Shown one piece after another: positions 32,613-39,668 of a DNA stretch of 46,298 bases (positions are counted from its first letter, which is position 1; each line of letters begins with the position of its first letter). Both the position numbers and the translations under genes were made by a program. The stretch is from UMGS172 sp964424555 (GTDB lineage: Bacteria; Bacillota; Clostridia; Oscillospirales; Acutalibacteraceae): NCBI GenBank assembly GCA_964424555.1, contig CAYRIX010000014.1:1-46298 (forward strand), in the 5' to 3' direction. The notes beneath the pieces were generated by a model. It saw only the letters and a list, made by a program, of their open reading frames with translations, did no database searches and was not told the origin of the DNA.

Positions 32613-34037
32613 ATGAAGCCAAATATGAGTTTAACCAAGAATGCCATGCCGTCTCAGGAGGCTGAGATCAGGGCTCATAACTTCTGTGAGGTTGCATTAG
32701 GCTATGATGAGGCAACGGCTGTTGACGAGGCATTACGCTGTCTTTCTTGCAAAAACCCTTTGTGCGTTGCAGGCTGTCCTGTTAATATCAGGATCCCCGA
32801 ATTTATCGAAAAGGTCAAGCAGGGTGATTTTGAGGCGGCTTATGACATAATCAGTGAGACCTCATCATTGCCTGCCGTGTGCGGCCGTGTCTGTCCTCAG
32901 GAGACCCAGTGCGAGGCTAAATGTGTGCGAGGTATAAAGGGTGAGCCTGTCGGTATAGGTAGGCTTGAGCGTTTTGTTGCCGATTGGCATAATGCACATT
33001 CCGATAAAGCACCTCAATGTAATGAAAGCAACGGAAAGAAGGTCGCCGTTATCGGCTCAGGACCTGCAGGGTTAACCTGTGCGGGCGATCTCAAAAAGCT
33101 TGGCTTTGAGGTAACGGTGTTTGAGGCTCTGCATTTGGCGGGCGGTGTACTTGTTTACGGTATTCCCGAATTCCGTTTGCCAAAGTCTATTGTGCAAAAA
33201 GAAATAGATAATCTTAAAAGAATGGGTGTCAGCATTGAAACCAATATGATTATCGGTAAGACACTGACGGTCGATGAAATATTCGAGATGGGCTTTGAGG
33301 CCGTGTTTATCTCTACGGGAGCAGGCCTGCCTAACTTTATGGGTATACCTGGAGAAAGCCTTAAGGGTGTTTACTCGGCCAATGAGTTTTTGACCCGTTC
33401 TAACCTTATGAAGGCTTATAAGGATGACCCCGAAACGCCTGTCATGAAGGGCGGAAAGGTCGCTGTTGTGGGTGGAGGTAATGTCGCTATGGATGCGGCA
33501 AGAACTGCTTTGAGATTGGGTGCCGAAAAGGTCTACATAGTTTATCGCCGCTCAATGGAAGAGCTCCCTGCACGACGTGAGGAGGTCGAGCATGCTATTG
33601 AGGAGGGAATAGAATTCCGTCTTCTTAATAACCCTGTTGAGATACTGGGCTATGAAAATCCCGATGATAAGCGTGACCCCCAAAACGGCTTTGTTACGGG
33701 CATGAAATGTGTTAAAATGGAACTTGGCGAGCCTGATGAAAGGGGTCGCCGCAGACCCGTTGAAATGCCTAACAGCGAATTTATTTTGGAGGTCGACACC
33801 GTAATAATGTCGATAGGCACATCTCCTAACCCCTTGATAAAGGCCACCACTAACGGACTTGAGGTAAACAAAAAAGGCGGAATCATTGTTGATGAGAGTA
33901 CGGGCAAGACCTCAAGGGATGGGGTTTATGCTGGCGGTGACGCCGTGACGGGTGCCGCTACTGTAATTTCGGCAATGGGAGCAGGCAAGCTCGCAGCCAA
34001 GGCAATAAATGAGTATCTGATGAGAAAAGAGGCATAA
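32613..34037 (+). CDS. nfnB: NfnB-like NADPH-dependent oxidoreductase (GltA-type)
   Basis: A 474-residue flavoprotein resembling the glutamate synthase small subunit. Two Cys groups for [4Fe-4S] clusters open it (CLSCKNPLCVAGCP and CGRVCPQETQCEAKC), followed by the FAD motif VIGSGPAGLTCAGDL and the NADPH motif VVGGGNVAMDAART, and ending with DGVYAGGDAVTGA. No gltB large subunit is near, and the gene sits one base after nfnA with AAGGAGG before its ATG, so an NfnAB complex is more likely than glutamate synthase. Confidence 0.87.
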   Translation: MKPNMSLTKNAMPSQEAEIRAHNFCEVALGYDEATAVDEALRCLSCKNPLCVAGCPVNIRIPEFIEKVKQGDFEAAYDIISETSSLPAVCGRVCPQETQCEAKCVRGIKGEPVGIGRLERFVADWHNAHSDKAPQCNESNGKKVAVIGSGPAGLTCAGDLKKLGFEVTVFEALHLAGGVLVYGIPEFRLPKSIVQKEIDNLKRMGVSIETNMIIGKTLTVDEIFEMGFEAVFISTGAGLPNFMGIPGESLKGVYSANEFLTRSNLMKAYKDDPETPVMKGGKVAVVGGGNVAMDAARTALRLGAEKVYIVYRRSMEELPARREEVEHAIEEGIEFRLLNNPVEILGYENPDDKRDPQNGFVTGMKCVKMELGEPDERGRRRPVEMPNSEFILEVDTVIMSIGTSPNPLIKATTNGLEVNKKGGIIVDESTGKTSRDGVYAGGDAVTGAATVISAMGAGKLAAKAINEYLMRKEA

Positions 34038-34040
34038 AAT

Positions 34041-34430
34041 ATGGACGTAACTGTAGGAATTAAGGGCACTGTAAAGCAGTCTGTGAATGACGGCAACACC
34101 GCCGCAGCTGTTGGCTCAGGCAGTCTGCCTGTTTTTGCAACACCCATGATGATAGCTTTAATGGAAAAGGCTTCATGCGTTGCATTAGAGGGGCACCTCG
34201 ATGACGGCAACACAACGGTCGGTACTTTAGTGAACGTTGAGCATGTTGCGGCAACTCCACTTGGTATGGAGGTCACCGTGACAAGTACTGTTACTGCGGT
34301 TGACGGCAGGAAGATTAGCTTCCTTGTTGAGGCTTTTGACGAAGCAGGACTTATAGGACGCGGCGCACATGACCGATTTGTCGTGAATTCTGAAAAATTT
34401 ACGGCTAAGGCCAACGCAAAAAAACAATAG
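34041..34430 (+). CDS. Hot-dog fold thioesterase (FlK-like)
   Basis: A 129-residue protein similar to fluoroacetyl-CoA thioesterase-like hot-dog proteins: GSGSLPVFATPMMIALMEKAS, then TTVGTLVNVEHVAATPLGMEV, where the Thr, Glu and His residues of that group are recognisable. It would hydrolyse a small acyl-CoA. It starts 3 bases after nfnB and ends the operon. The substrate is unknown, and fluoroacetate is unlikely. Confidence 0.8.
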   Translation: MDVTVGIKGTVKQSVNDGNTAAAVGSGSLPVFATPMMIALMEKASCVALEGHLDDGNTTVGTLVNVEHVAATPLGMEVTVTSTVTAVDGRKISFLVEAFDEAGLIGRGAHDRFVVNSEKFTAKANAKKQ

Positions 34431-34444
34431 CTTAAAGGTGAACT

Positions 34445-34479
34445 AAAAACCACTCGTTTCATTGAAACGAGTGGTTTTT
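34445..34479. terminator. Bidirectional terminator between the thioesterase gene and trxB
   Basis: A perfect 16-bp stem from AAAAACCACTCGTTTC (34445-34460) to 34464-34479 with a 3-base loop. A-run on the left and T-run on the right let it stop both convergent transcripts. Confidence 0.93.
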
Positions 34480-34493
34480 AACTATAATCAAGG

Positions 34494-35405
34494 TTACAGG
34501 CTGTCAATATATCGGCAGGCGTTGATGGCGGCAACAGCACCGTCAGCAGTAGCGGTGGTGACCTGTCGCACTGTCTTTTGACGGCAGTCGCCCGCAACAA
34601 ATACACCGGCTGTTTTGGTGAAGCATTTTTCGTCGGAATCAATATATCCGTTCTTGTCAAGATCGGCAACGTTTTTGAATGGGTCGTTCTCGGGAACAAG
34701 ACCGATTGCAACAAACATACCGTCTAAGGGGAGTTGAGTTTCGGTGTTGTCAGCAGTTTTTAAAAGAGTAATTCCGCTGAATTCGGGAGTGTCATTAATA
34801 GCCTTGACCACAGTGCCCAAAATCACCTCAACGTTGCCACGCTTTGCAAGAATCTCCTGCAAGCGCTGTTCACCCGTGAGGAAATCGAGATTTTGGATAA
34901 CATACACCTTTTTTGAGGTTTCTGACAAAAGAATAGCCTCTTGTAAAGCACTGTTTCCGCCGCCGATGAGAGCAACCGTTTTGTTGGCATAAAAGGCACC
35001 GTCGCAAACGGCACAGAACGAAATGCCGTCGCCGATAAAGCGTTCCTCGTTGTCTAATCCCAAATGGCGGTGCTGTGCGCCTGCGGCAATGATGACAGAT
35101 TTAGCCATATACTCGTTACCGTCCTCGGTAACGACCACCTTGGTGGCACCGTTGTCCTTGATCTCAAGTGCGTTTTCGATCTCGACCTCAGCACCTTGAG
35201 ATAATACCTGCTCGGTCATTTTGTCGGCGAGCTCACTTCCGCTGACCGATTCAAAGCCCGGGTAGTTCTCGACCTTGGGCGAGAAGGTTATCTGTCCGCC
35301 AAAGCCTGCCTTATCAAGGATGAGGACAGTTTTGTTGGCGCGTCGTGCATAGATGGCGGCAGTAAGCCCCGCAGGACCCGCACCTATGATTACTATATCA
35401 TACAT
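34494..35405 (-). CDS. trxB: Thioredoxin reductase
   Basis: A 303-residue low-molecular-weight flavoprotein disulfide reductase. FAD binding is at IIGAGPAGLTAAIYAR (residue 6 onward), the redox cysteines are in FCAVCDG, NADPH binds at ALIGGGNSALQEA and the end holds GVFVAGDCR. It passes electrons from NADPH to thioredoxin or a similar redoxin. It lies downstream of nrdD on the same strand, with a palindromic repeat between; the redoxin domain fused to NrdD is a possible partner. Confidence 0.94.
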   Translation of the reverse strand: MYDIVIIGAGPAGLTAAIYARRANKTVLILDKAGFGGQITFSPKVENYPGFESVSGSELADKMTEQVLSQGAEVEIENALEIKDNGATKVVVTEDGNEYMAKSVIIAAGAQHRHLGLDNEERFIGDGISFCAVCDGAFYANKTVALIGGGNSALQEAILLSETSKKVYVIQNLDFLTGEQRLQEILAKRGNVEVILGTVVKAINDTPEFSGITLLKTADNTETQLPLDGMFVAIGLVPENDPFKNVADLDKNGYIDSDEKCFTKTAGVFVAGDCRQKTVRQVTTATADGAVAAINACRYIDSL

Positions 35406-35433
35406 AATTCGTACCTCGTTATATATTATAAAA

Positions 35434-35575
35434 TGTAGGGAGCGATACCCTTGTCGCTCCGTTGATTAAGTCATTAAAGCGGAGCGACGAGGTTACGACT
35501 CGCTACGCTCGCCATTACCCTTTTGTCCGCTTTGCGGACATTTCCCCTATCAGGGGAATCTCATCGCTCCCTACG
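35434..35575. repeat. Palindromic intergenic repeat, 142 bp
   Basis: Perfect 12-bp terminal inverted repeats, GTAGGGAGCGAT (35435-35446) and ATCGCTCCCTAC (35563-35574), enclose further hairpins: GTCGCTCCG (35453-35461) with CGGAGCGAC (35480-35488), GTCCGC/GCGGAC at 35525-35539, and a CCCCT/AGGGG hairpin at 35542-35558. No gene lies within. The pattern fits a mobile or structured intergenic repeat. Confidence 0.65.
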
Positions 35576-35592
35576 AATAACAAATAATAAAT

Positions 35593-35614
35593 GGGAGGGC
35601 GCAGAGGCCCTCCC
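35593..35614. repeat. GC-rich hairpin next to nrdD
   Basis: An 8-bp perfect stem, GGGAGGGC (35593-35600) and GCCCTCCC (35607-35614). It lies between the nrdD stop and the larger repeat. On the minus strand no T-run follows, so I do not call a terminator. Confidence 0.5.
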
Positions 35615-35635
35615 CTACGAGAGTTGATTTTGAAA

Positions 35636-38008
35636 TTAAGCGTTAGCCTGGATAAACTTCTTGATGCCCTGAACCATAGTGAACTTCTCGAGCTCACCGT
35701 TCTTTACAACAACAAGGGTTGGAGCCTGCTTGATGCCTAAGGATTCGGTCAAAGCGACGTTCTGCTCGGCCAATACCTTCTGATAGCTGATGGCGGCCTT
35801 GTCAAGCAAGGACTCTGCTATCTTACAGTTGGGGCAGGTTGCCGACTTGAAGAGGTAGATGCCGTCAGCCAAAGCGGTGGCCTTTTCTTCACAAGCACAG
35901 GCGGCAGTCTCTTCCTTAGGTCCGTTGTGGGTCAGCTTAGAGGTGGCGATGTTATAGGTCTTACGCTCCTTGTACTCCTGCGACTTACCGTCGTTCCAGT
36001 TCTTAACGGGACGGTAGTAACCGGTGATACGACTGTAGACCTCGGTTTCTCTGCCGCATTTGGGACAGGTGTACTGCTCGCCTGCAATATAACCGTGATC
36101 TGAGCAGACCGAGTAGGTCGGAGACAGGGTGTAGTAGGGCAGACGGTAGTTCTCTGCAATCTTGCGGATAAGGTCGGCGGCAGCGTGCCAATCAGGCAGT
36201 TTTTCACCAAGGAATGCGTGGAATACGGTACCTGAGGTGTAAAGGGTCTGCAGCTCGTCCTGAATGTCAAGAGCGGTAAAGATATCGTCGGTGTAGCCAA
36301 CGGGCAGGTGAGACGAGTTGGTGTAGTAGGGAGTCTCGCCGTCCGAGGCACATATAATGTCGGGATAGTGCTTGCGGTCGTGCTTTGCAAGACGGAATGA
36401 GGTGGACTCGGCAGGGGTGGCCTCAAGGTTGTAAAGGTCTCCGTACATCTCCTGATAGTCGGAAAGTCTCTCACGCATGTGGTTGAGAACGGCTTTTGTG
36501 AACTCCTGAGTTTCCTTGTGGGTCATATCCTTACGTAACCACTTTGCGTTAAGACCTGCTTCGTTCATACCGACAAGGCCAATGGTCGAGAAGTGGTTGT
36601 TGAAGGTGCCGAGGTAACGTTTGGTATAAGGATAGAGTCCTTCGTCCAAAAGCTTTGTGATAACGGTACGCTTTACTTTGAGCGAACGAGCCGAAATATC
36701 AAGCATGTGATCCAGACGCTTATAGAAGTCAGCCTCATCGGTTGCAAGGTAGGCGATTCTCGGCATATTGATGGTGACAACGCCGACCGAACCGGTGGAT
36801 TCACCGCTACCGAAGAAGCCACCTGACTTCTTTCGAAGCTCCCTGAGGTCAAGTCTCAAGCGGCAGCACATCGAACGGACGTCCGAAGGCTCCATATCGC
36901 TGTTGACATAGTTGGAGAAGTAAGGAGTACCGTACTTCGAGGTCATCTCAAACAACAGCTTGTTGTTCTCGGTCTCGGACCAGTCAAAGTCACGTGTGAT
37001 AGAGTAGGTGGGGATAGGATACTGGAATCCACGGCCGTTGGCATCGCCCTCGATCATGATCTCGATGAAGGCCTTGTTGACCATATCCATCTCTTTTTTA
37101 CAGTCGCCGTACTTAAAGTCCATACGCTTGCCGCCGACGATGGCATACTCGTCCTCAAGGTCGTGAGGGACGGTCCAGTCGAGGGTGATGTTGGTGAACG
37201 GAGACTGAGTACCCCAACGGGAAGGAGTATTAACACCGTAAATGAAGGACTCAATGCACTTCTTAACGGCATCGTAGCTCAAGTTGTCAACCTTGACAAA
37301 CGGTGCAAGGTAGGTATCGAAGGATGAGAATGCCTGAGCGCCTGCCCACTCATTCTGCATGATGCCGAGGAAGTTTACCATCTGATTGCAAAGGGTTGCA
37401 AGGTGCTTGGCAGGGGCAGAGGTGATCTTGCCGCCGACACCACCCAAGCCCTCTTCAATAAGCTGTTTTAACGACCAACCTGCACAGTAGCCGGTCAGCA
37501 TCGAAAGGTCGTGAATGTGAATATCAGCATTCTTGTGAGCCTTGGCGATCTCGTCGTCATAGATTTCACTCAGCCAATAGTTTGCGGTGATAGCACCCGA
37601 GTTGGAAAGGATAAGTCCGCCGACCGAATAGGTGACGGTGGAGTTTTCCTTAACACGCCAGTCGGTGCTCTTAACGTACTGGTCAACGATCTCCTTGTAG
37701 TCTAAGATGGTGGACTTCATATTACGGAGCTTTTCACGCTGACGGCGGTACAGTATGTATGCCTTGGCAACATCTGCATAGCCTGCCTGAACAAGCACGG
37801 TTTCAACACTGTCCTGAATATCCTCAACGGCTACAATGCCGTCCTCGATCTTGGGCTCGAAGTCTGAGGTTACCTTAAGTGCCAGAAAATCTACGATGTT
37901 GTCGTTGTACTGACGCTCACAGGCCTCAAAAGCCTTTTTAATAGCTTCGGAAATTTTTGCGATGTCAAAATCTACGATTTTGCCGTCTCGTTTGTTTACA
38001 CGATACAT
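35636..38008 (-). CDS. nrdD: Anaerobic ribonucleoside-triphosphate reductase with fused redoxin domain
   Basis: A 790-residue class III reductase that makes deoxynucleotides without oxygen. An ATP-cone (YRVNKRDGKIVDFD) opens it. The glycyl-radical site is Gly663 in RITGYY, after zinc-site cysteines CPKCG. Then comes a linker and a C-terminal redoxin-like domain (about 716-790) with FKSATCPNCK (Cys725, Cys728) and QAPTLVVVKNG. The cis-Pro of such folds is in APT. The fused redoxin suggests a thiol reductant rather than formate. I chose the ATG at 38006-38008 because GGGGAG lies 7 bases before it; an ATG at 38021-38023 overlaps that site. nrdG is immediately upstream. Confidence 0.93.
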   Translation of the reverse strand: MYRVNKRDGKIVDFDIAKISEAIKKAFEACERQYNDNIVDFLALKVTSDFEPKIEDGIVAVEDIQDSVETVLVQAGYADVAKAYILYRRQREKLRNMKSTILDYKEIVDQYVKSTDWRVKENSTVTYSVGGLILSNSGAITANYWLSEIYDDEIAKAHKNADIHIHDLSMLTGYCAGWSLKQLIEEGLGGVGGKITSAPAKHLATLCNQMVNFLGIMQNEWAGAQAFSSFDTYLAPFVKVDNLSYDAVKKCIESFIYGVNTPSRWGTQSPFTNITLDWTVPHDLEDEYAIVGGKRMDFKYGDCKKEMDMVNKAFIEIMIEGDANGRGFQYPIPTYSITRDFDWSETENNKLLFEMTSKYGTPYFSNYVNSDMEPSDVRSMCCRLRLDLRELRKKSGGFFGSGESTGSVGVVTINMPRIAYLATDEADFYKRLDHMLDISARSLKVKRTVITKLLDEGLYPYTKRYLGTFNNHFSTIGLVGMNEAGLNAKWLRKDMTHKETQEFTKAVLNHMRERLSDYQEMYGDLYNLEATPAESTSFRLAKHDRKHYPDIICASDGETPYYTNSSHLPVGYTDDIFTALDIQDELQTLYTSGTVFHAFLGEKLPDWHAAADLIRKIAENYRLPYYTLSPTYSVCSDHGYIAGEQYTCPKCGRETEVYSRITGYYRPVKNWNDGKSQEYKERKTYNIATSKLTHNGPKEETAACACEEKATALADGIYLFKSATCPNCKIAESLLDKAAISYQKVLAEQNVALTESLGIKQAPTLVVVKNGELEKFTMVQGIKKFIQANA

Positions 38009-38064
38009 TTTTCTACTCCCCATTTCTTAAAATTTCTTTGAATTTTACTTTGCCTTGCTGTATA

Positions 38065-38748
38065 TCAACCCCGAATTTCCGCTTCGGGAATTACTGCCTT
38101 GACCGTGTTTAAAATCTCATCCATCTCTTCGTCCGAGAAACCGCTGCAACCGTCACCCAAAATATCACCTGAGTCCCTGTATTTTTGCAGGAAATACTTT
38201 TTAGTGCCCTTTATCCATTCCGCCGTTTTCCTGAGATCCTCTACAGAATGTATACCTTTTACAACGGTGGTACGAAATTCATACGGAATGCTGCCGTTTT
38301 TTAACAGCTCAACACTTTTTTCTATTTTTTTAATATCAATATCAACGCCTGTGGCTTTGCCGTAGTTCTCCTTAGAACTTTTTATATCCATTGCAACATA
38401 GTCCACGAGGTCTGTTTGAAGCAACCTTTCAAGTCGGTCAGGAAGATACCCGTTGGTGTCCAGCTTGACCGAATATCCCAAAGCTTTGATGTTTTTGATG
38501 TAATCCTCAAGGTCGGGCTGAAGCAGAGGCTCGCCGCCCGTGATACAAACTCCGTCCAAAATGCCTTTGCGTTTTTTGAGGTACTCCAAAACCTCGTCGG
38601 CAGACGAGGAGTATGCATTGGGGTCGTTCACAAGACTGGCGTTATGGCAAAAAGGACACCTGAGGTTACAGCCGCCCGTAAATACGGTGCAGGCCATTTT
38701 ACTTGGAAAATCAAGCAGAGTCAGCTTTTGATAGCCTTGTATGTTCAT
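38065..38748 (-). CDS. nrdG: Anaerobic ribonucleotide reductase activating protein
   Basis: A 227-residue radical SAM enzyme. The cluster motif is CNLRCPFCHN near residue 28, followed by GGEPLLQPDLEDY, which binds SAM. It creates the glycyl radical on NrdD. It is longer than typical NrdG (about 160-180 residues) and close to the group annotated as NrdG2 or pyruvate formate-lyase activase-like; the adjacent nrdD settles the role. It is the first gene of the nrdG-nrdD transcript. Confidence 0.9.
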   Translation of the reverse strand: MNIQGYQKLTLLDFPSKMACTVFTGGCNLRCPFCHNASLVNDPNAYSSSADEVLEYLKKRKGILDGVCITGGEPLLQPDLEDYIKNIKALGYSVKLDTNGYLPDRLERLLQTDLVDYVAMDIKSSKENYGKATGVDIDIKKIEKSVELLKNGSIPYEFRTTVVKGIHSVEDLRKTAEWIKGTKKYFLQKYRDSGDILGDGCSGFSDEEMDEILNTVKAVIPEAEIRG

Positions 38749-38817
38749 TGCTGTGCCCTTTCTAAAATCAAATCAGATGCAAACACACCGAAAGTACAGG
38801 AGGTCGGTGCATTTTAC

Positions 38818-38846
38818 AGTTTAGCATAGATATTGAAACTTGTCAA
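38818..38846 (-). promoter_or_regulatory. Promoter of nrdG-nrdD
   Basis: On the minus strand, TTGACA (38841-38846), a 17-base spacer and TAAACT (38818-38823), about 70 bases before nrdG. Confidence 0.7.
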
Positions 38847-38870
38847 TACCAAAAACACAAGATATTGTGT
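38828..38870 (-). promoter_or_regulatory. NrdR-like box pair
   Basis: A 16-bp near-palindrome, ACACAAGATATTGTGT (38855-38870), matches the NrdR box form ACACwATATwGTGT. An 8-base core AGATATTG recurs at 38828-38835, exactly 32 bases (about three helical turns) away, the usual spacing of NrdR box pairs. The second box keeps the core only. It overlaps the promoter spacer. Confidence 0.7.
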
Positions 38871-38956
38871 TTATACAAAAAGTATATAAAATCGCCACCG
38901 ATATATTGTTGTCGGCAGCGATTGGTGTATGATTATTCAAGAATACACAGATTTTA

Positions 38957-39304
38957 TTACATAAAGTTGTTCATACTGTTATTCATAAAGTCGTTGTTCG
39001 TGGATATGGATGAGTTTATGAAATTGTCGTGTGTTGATATTGAGTTGTTCATGAATTCATTATGCATTCTTATATGCTCGCGATGTGCAATATCGTGCAT
39101 CATCTCGGCCTGACGCATAAAATCGTCATTTGAATTGCTTGCAAAGGTATGGCTGTATGATTTACATCCGTAACGGTGATTGCTTTTAGCTTTACCTTTG
39201 GAACTGAACGATAAAACGATGTTGCTGACTACTTTAAAAAGAATAGTGAATACTGCGATGCCGAAGATAACGAGAAAAGTGATGAGGAAGAATGAATGTG
39301 ACAT
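38957..39304 (-). CDS. Hypothetical protein with one membrane helix and Asn/Met-rich tail
   Basis: A 115-residue protein I do not recognise. Residues 4-30 form a hydrophobic helix (FFLITFLVIFGIAVFTILFK). A basic stretch follows, and the last 35 residues are Asn/Ser/Met-rich, built of near-repeats such as HNEFMNNSIST, HDNFINSSIST and NNDFMNNSM. The ATG at 39302-39304 follows AAGGAGT. The tail resembles a low-complexity adhesive or aggregation-prone segment, but no function follows. Confidence 0.6.
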   Translation of the reverse strand: MSHSFFLITFLVIFGIAVFTILFKVVSNIVLSFSSKGKAKSNHRYGCKSYSHTFASNSNDDFMRQAEMMHDIAHREHIRMHNEFMNNSISTHDNFINSSISTNNDFMNNSMNNFM

Positions 39305-39354
39305 AAATTTTAACTCCTTTTTGTTGTTATTGTAAATTAAGGGGAACGGGGGAT

Positions 39355-39513
39355 TCATTTGGCTTTATTTTTTTGAGATTTATTTATAAATTTTTCATTC
39401 AGCATAAATCTCATAAATCTAACCTTTTTAAATGGCATCGGATGCAGTTTTTTGTCGTTCTCGAAGATATAGTATAGGTTGTGGTGCATCCGGTCATGAA
39501 GTTTCAGAGTCAT
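39355..39513 (-). CDS. Small basic hypothetical protein
   Basis: A 52-residue protein, MTLKLHDRMHHNLYYIF at the start, ending in a Lys-rich segment. The ATG at 39511-39513 follows a good AAAGGA ribosome site on the minus strand. The next gene starts 50 bases downstream, so both may share a transcript. No family recognised; the ribosome site and spacing are the only support. Confidence 0.5.
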   Translation of the reverse strand: MTLKLHDRMHHNLYYIFENDKKLHPMPFKKVRFMRFMLNEKFINKSQKNKAK

Positions 39514-39544
39514 AAGCGTTGTCCTTTCTTTAAATAATAAAGAT

Positions 39545-39592
39545 AAATCCCCTTTATCACTGTTTTTTGTCTTACAGTAATAAAGGGGATTT
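39545..39592 (-). terminator. Hairpin, probable terminator of the sigma-factor gene
   Basis: A 13-bp perfect stem, AAATCCCCTTTAT (39545-39557) and its complement (39580-39592). On the minus strand it lies about 77 bases after the sigma gene's stop and is followed by TTTATTATTT. Confidence 0.6.
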
Positions 39593-39668
39593 AAAATGCC
39601 GTTCGGTTTTATTTTTTTAGTAATAAAAATTTTATATTCTTACATTTATGATACGAAGGCTTTGGCTG

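Noticed and set aside
32613..34037. Glutamate synthase small subunit
   Set aside because: No gltB is adjacent and nfnA precedes it by one base, so an Nfn-type complex fits better.
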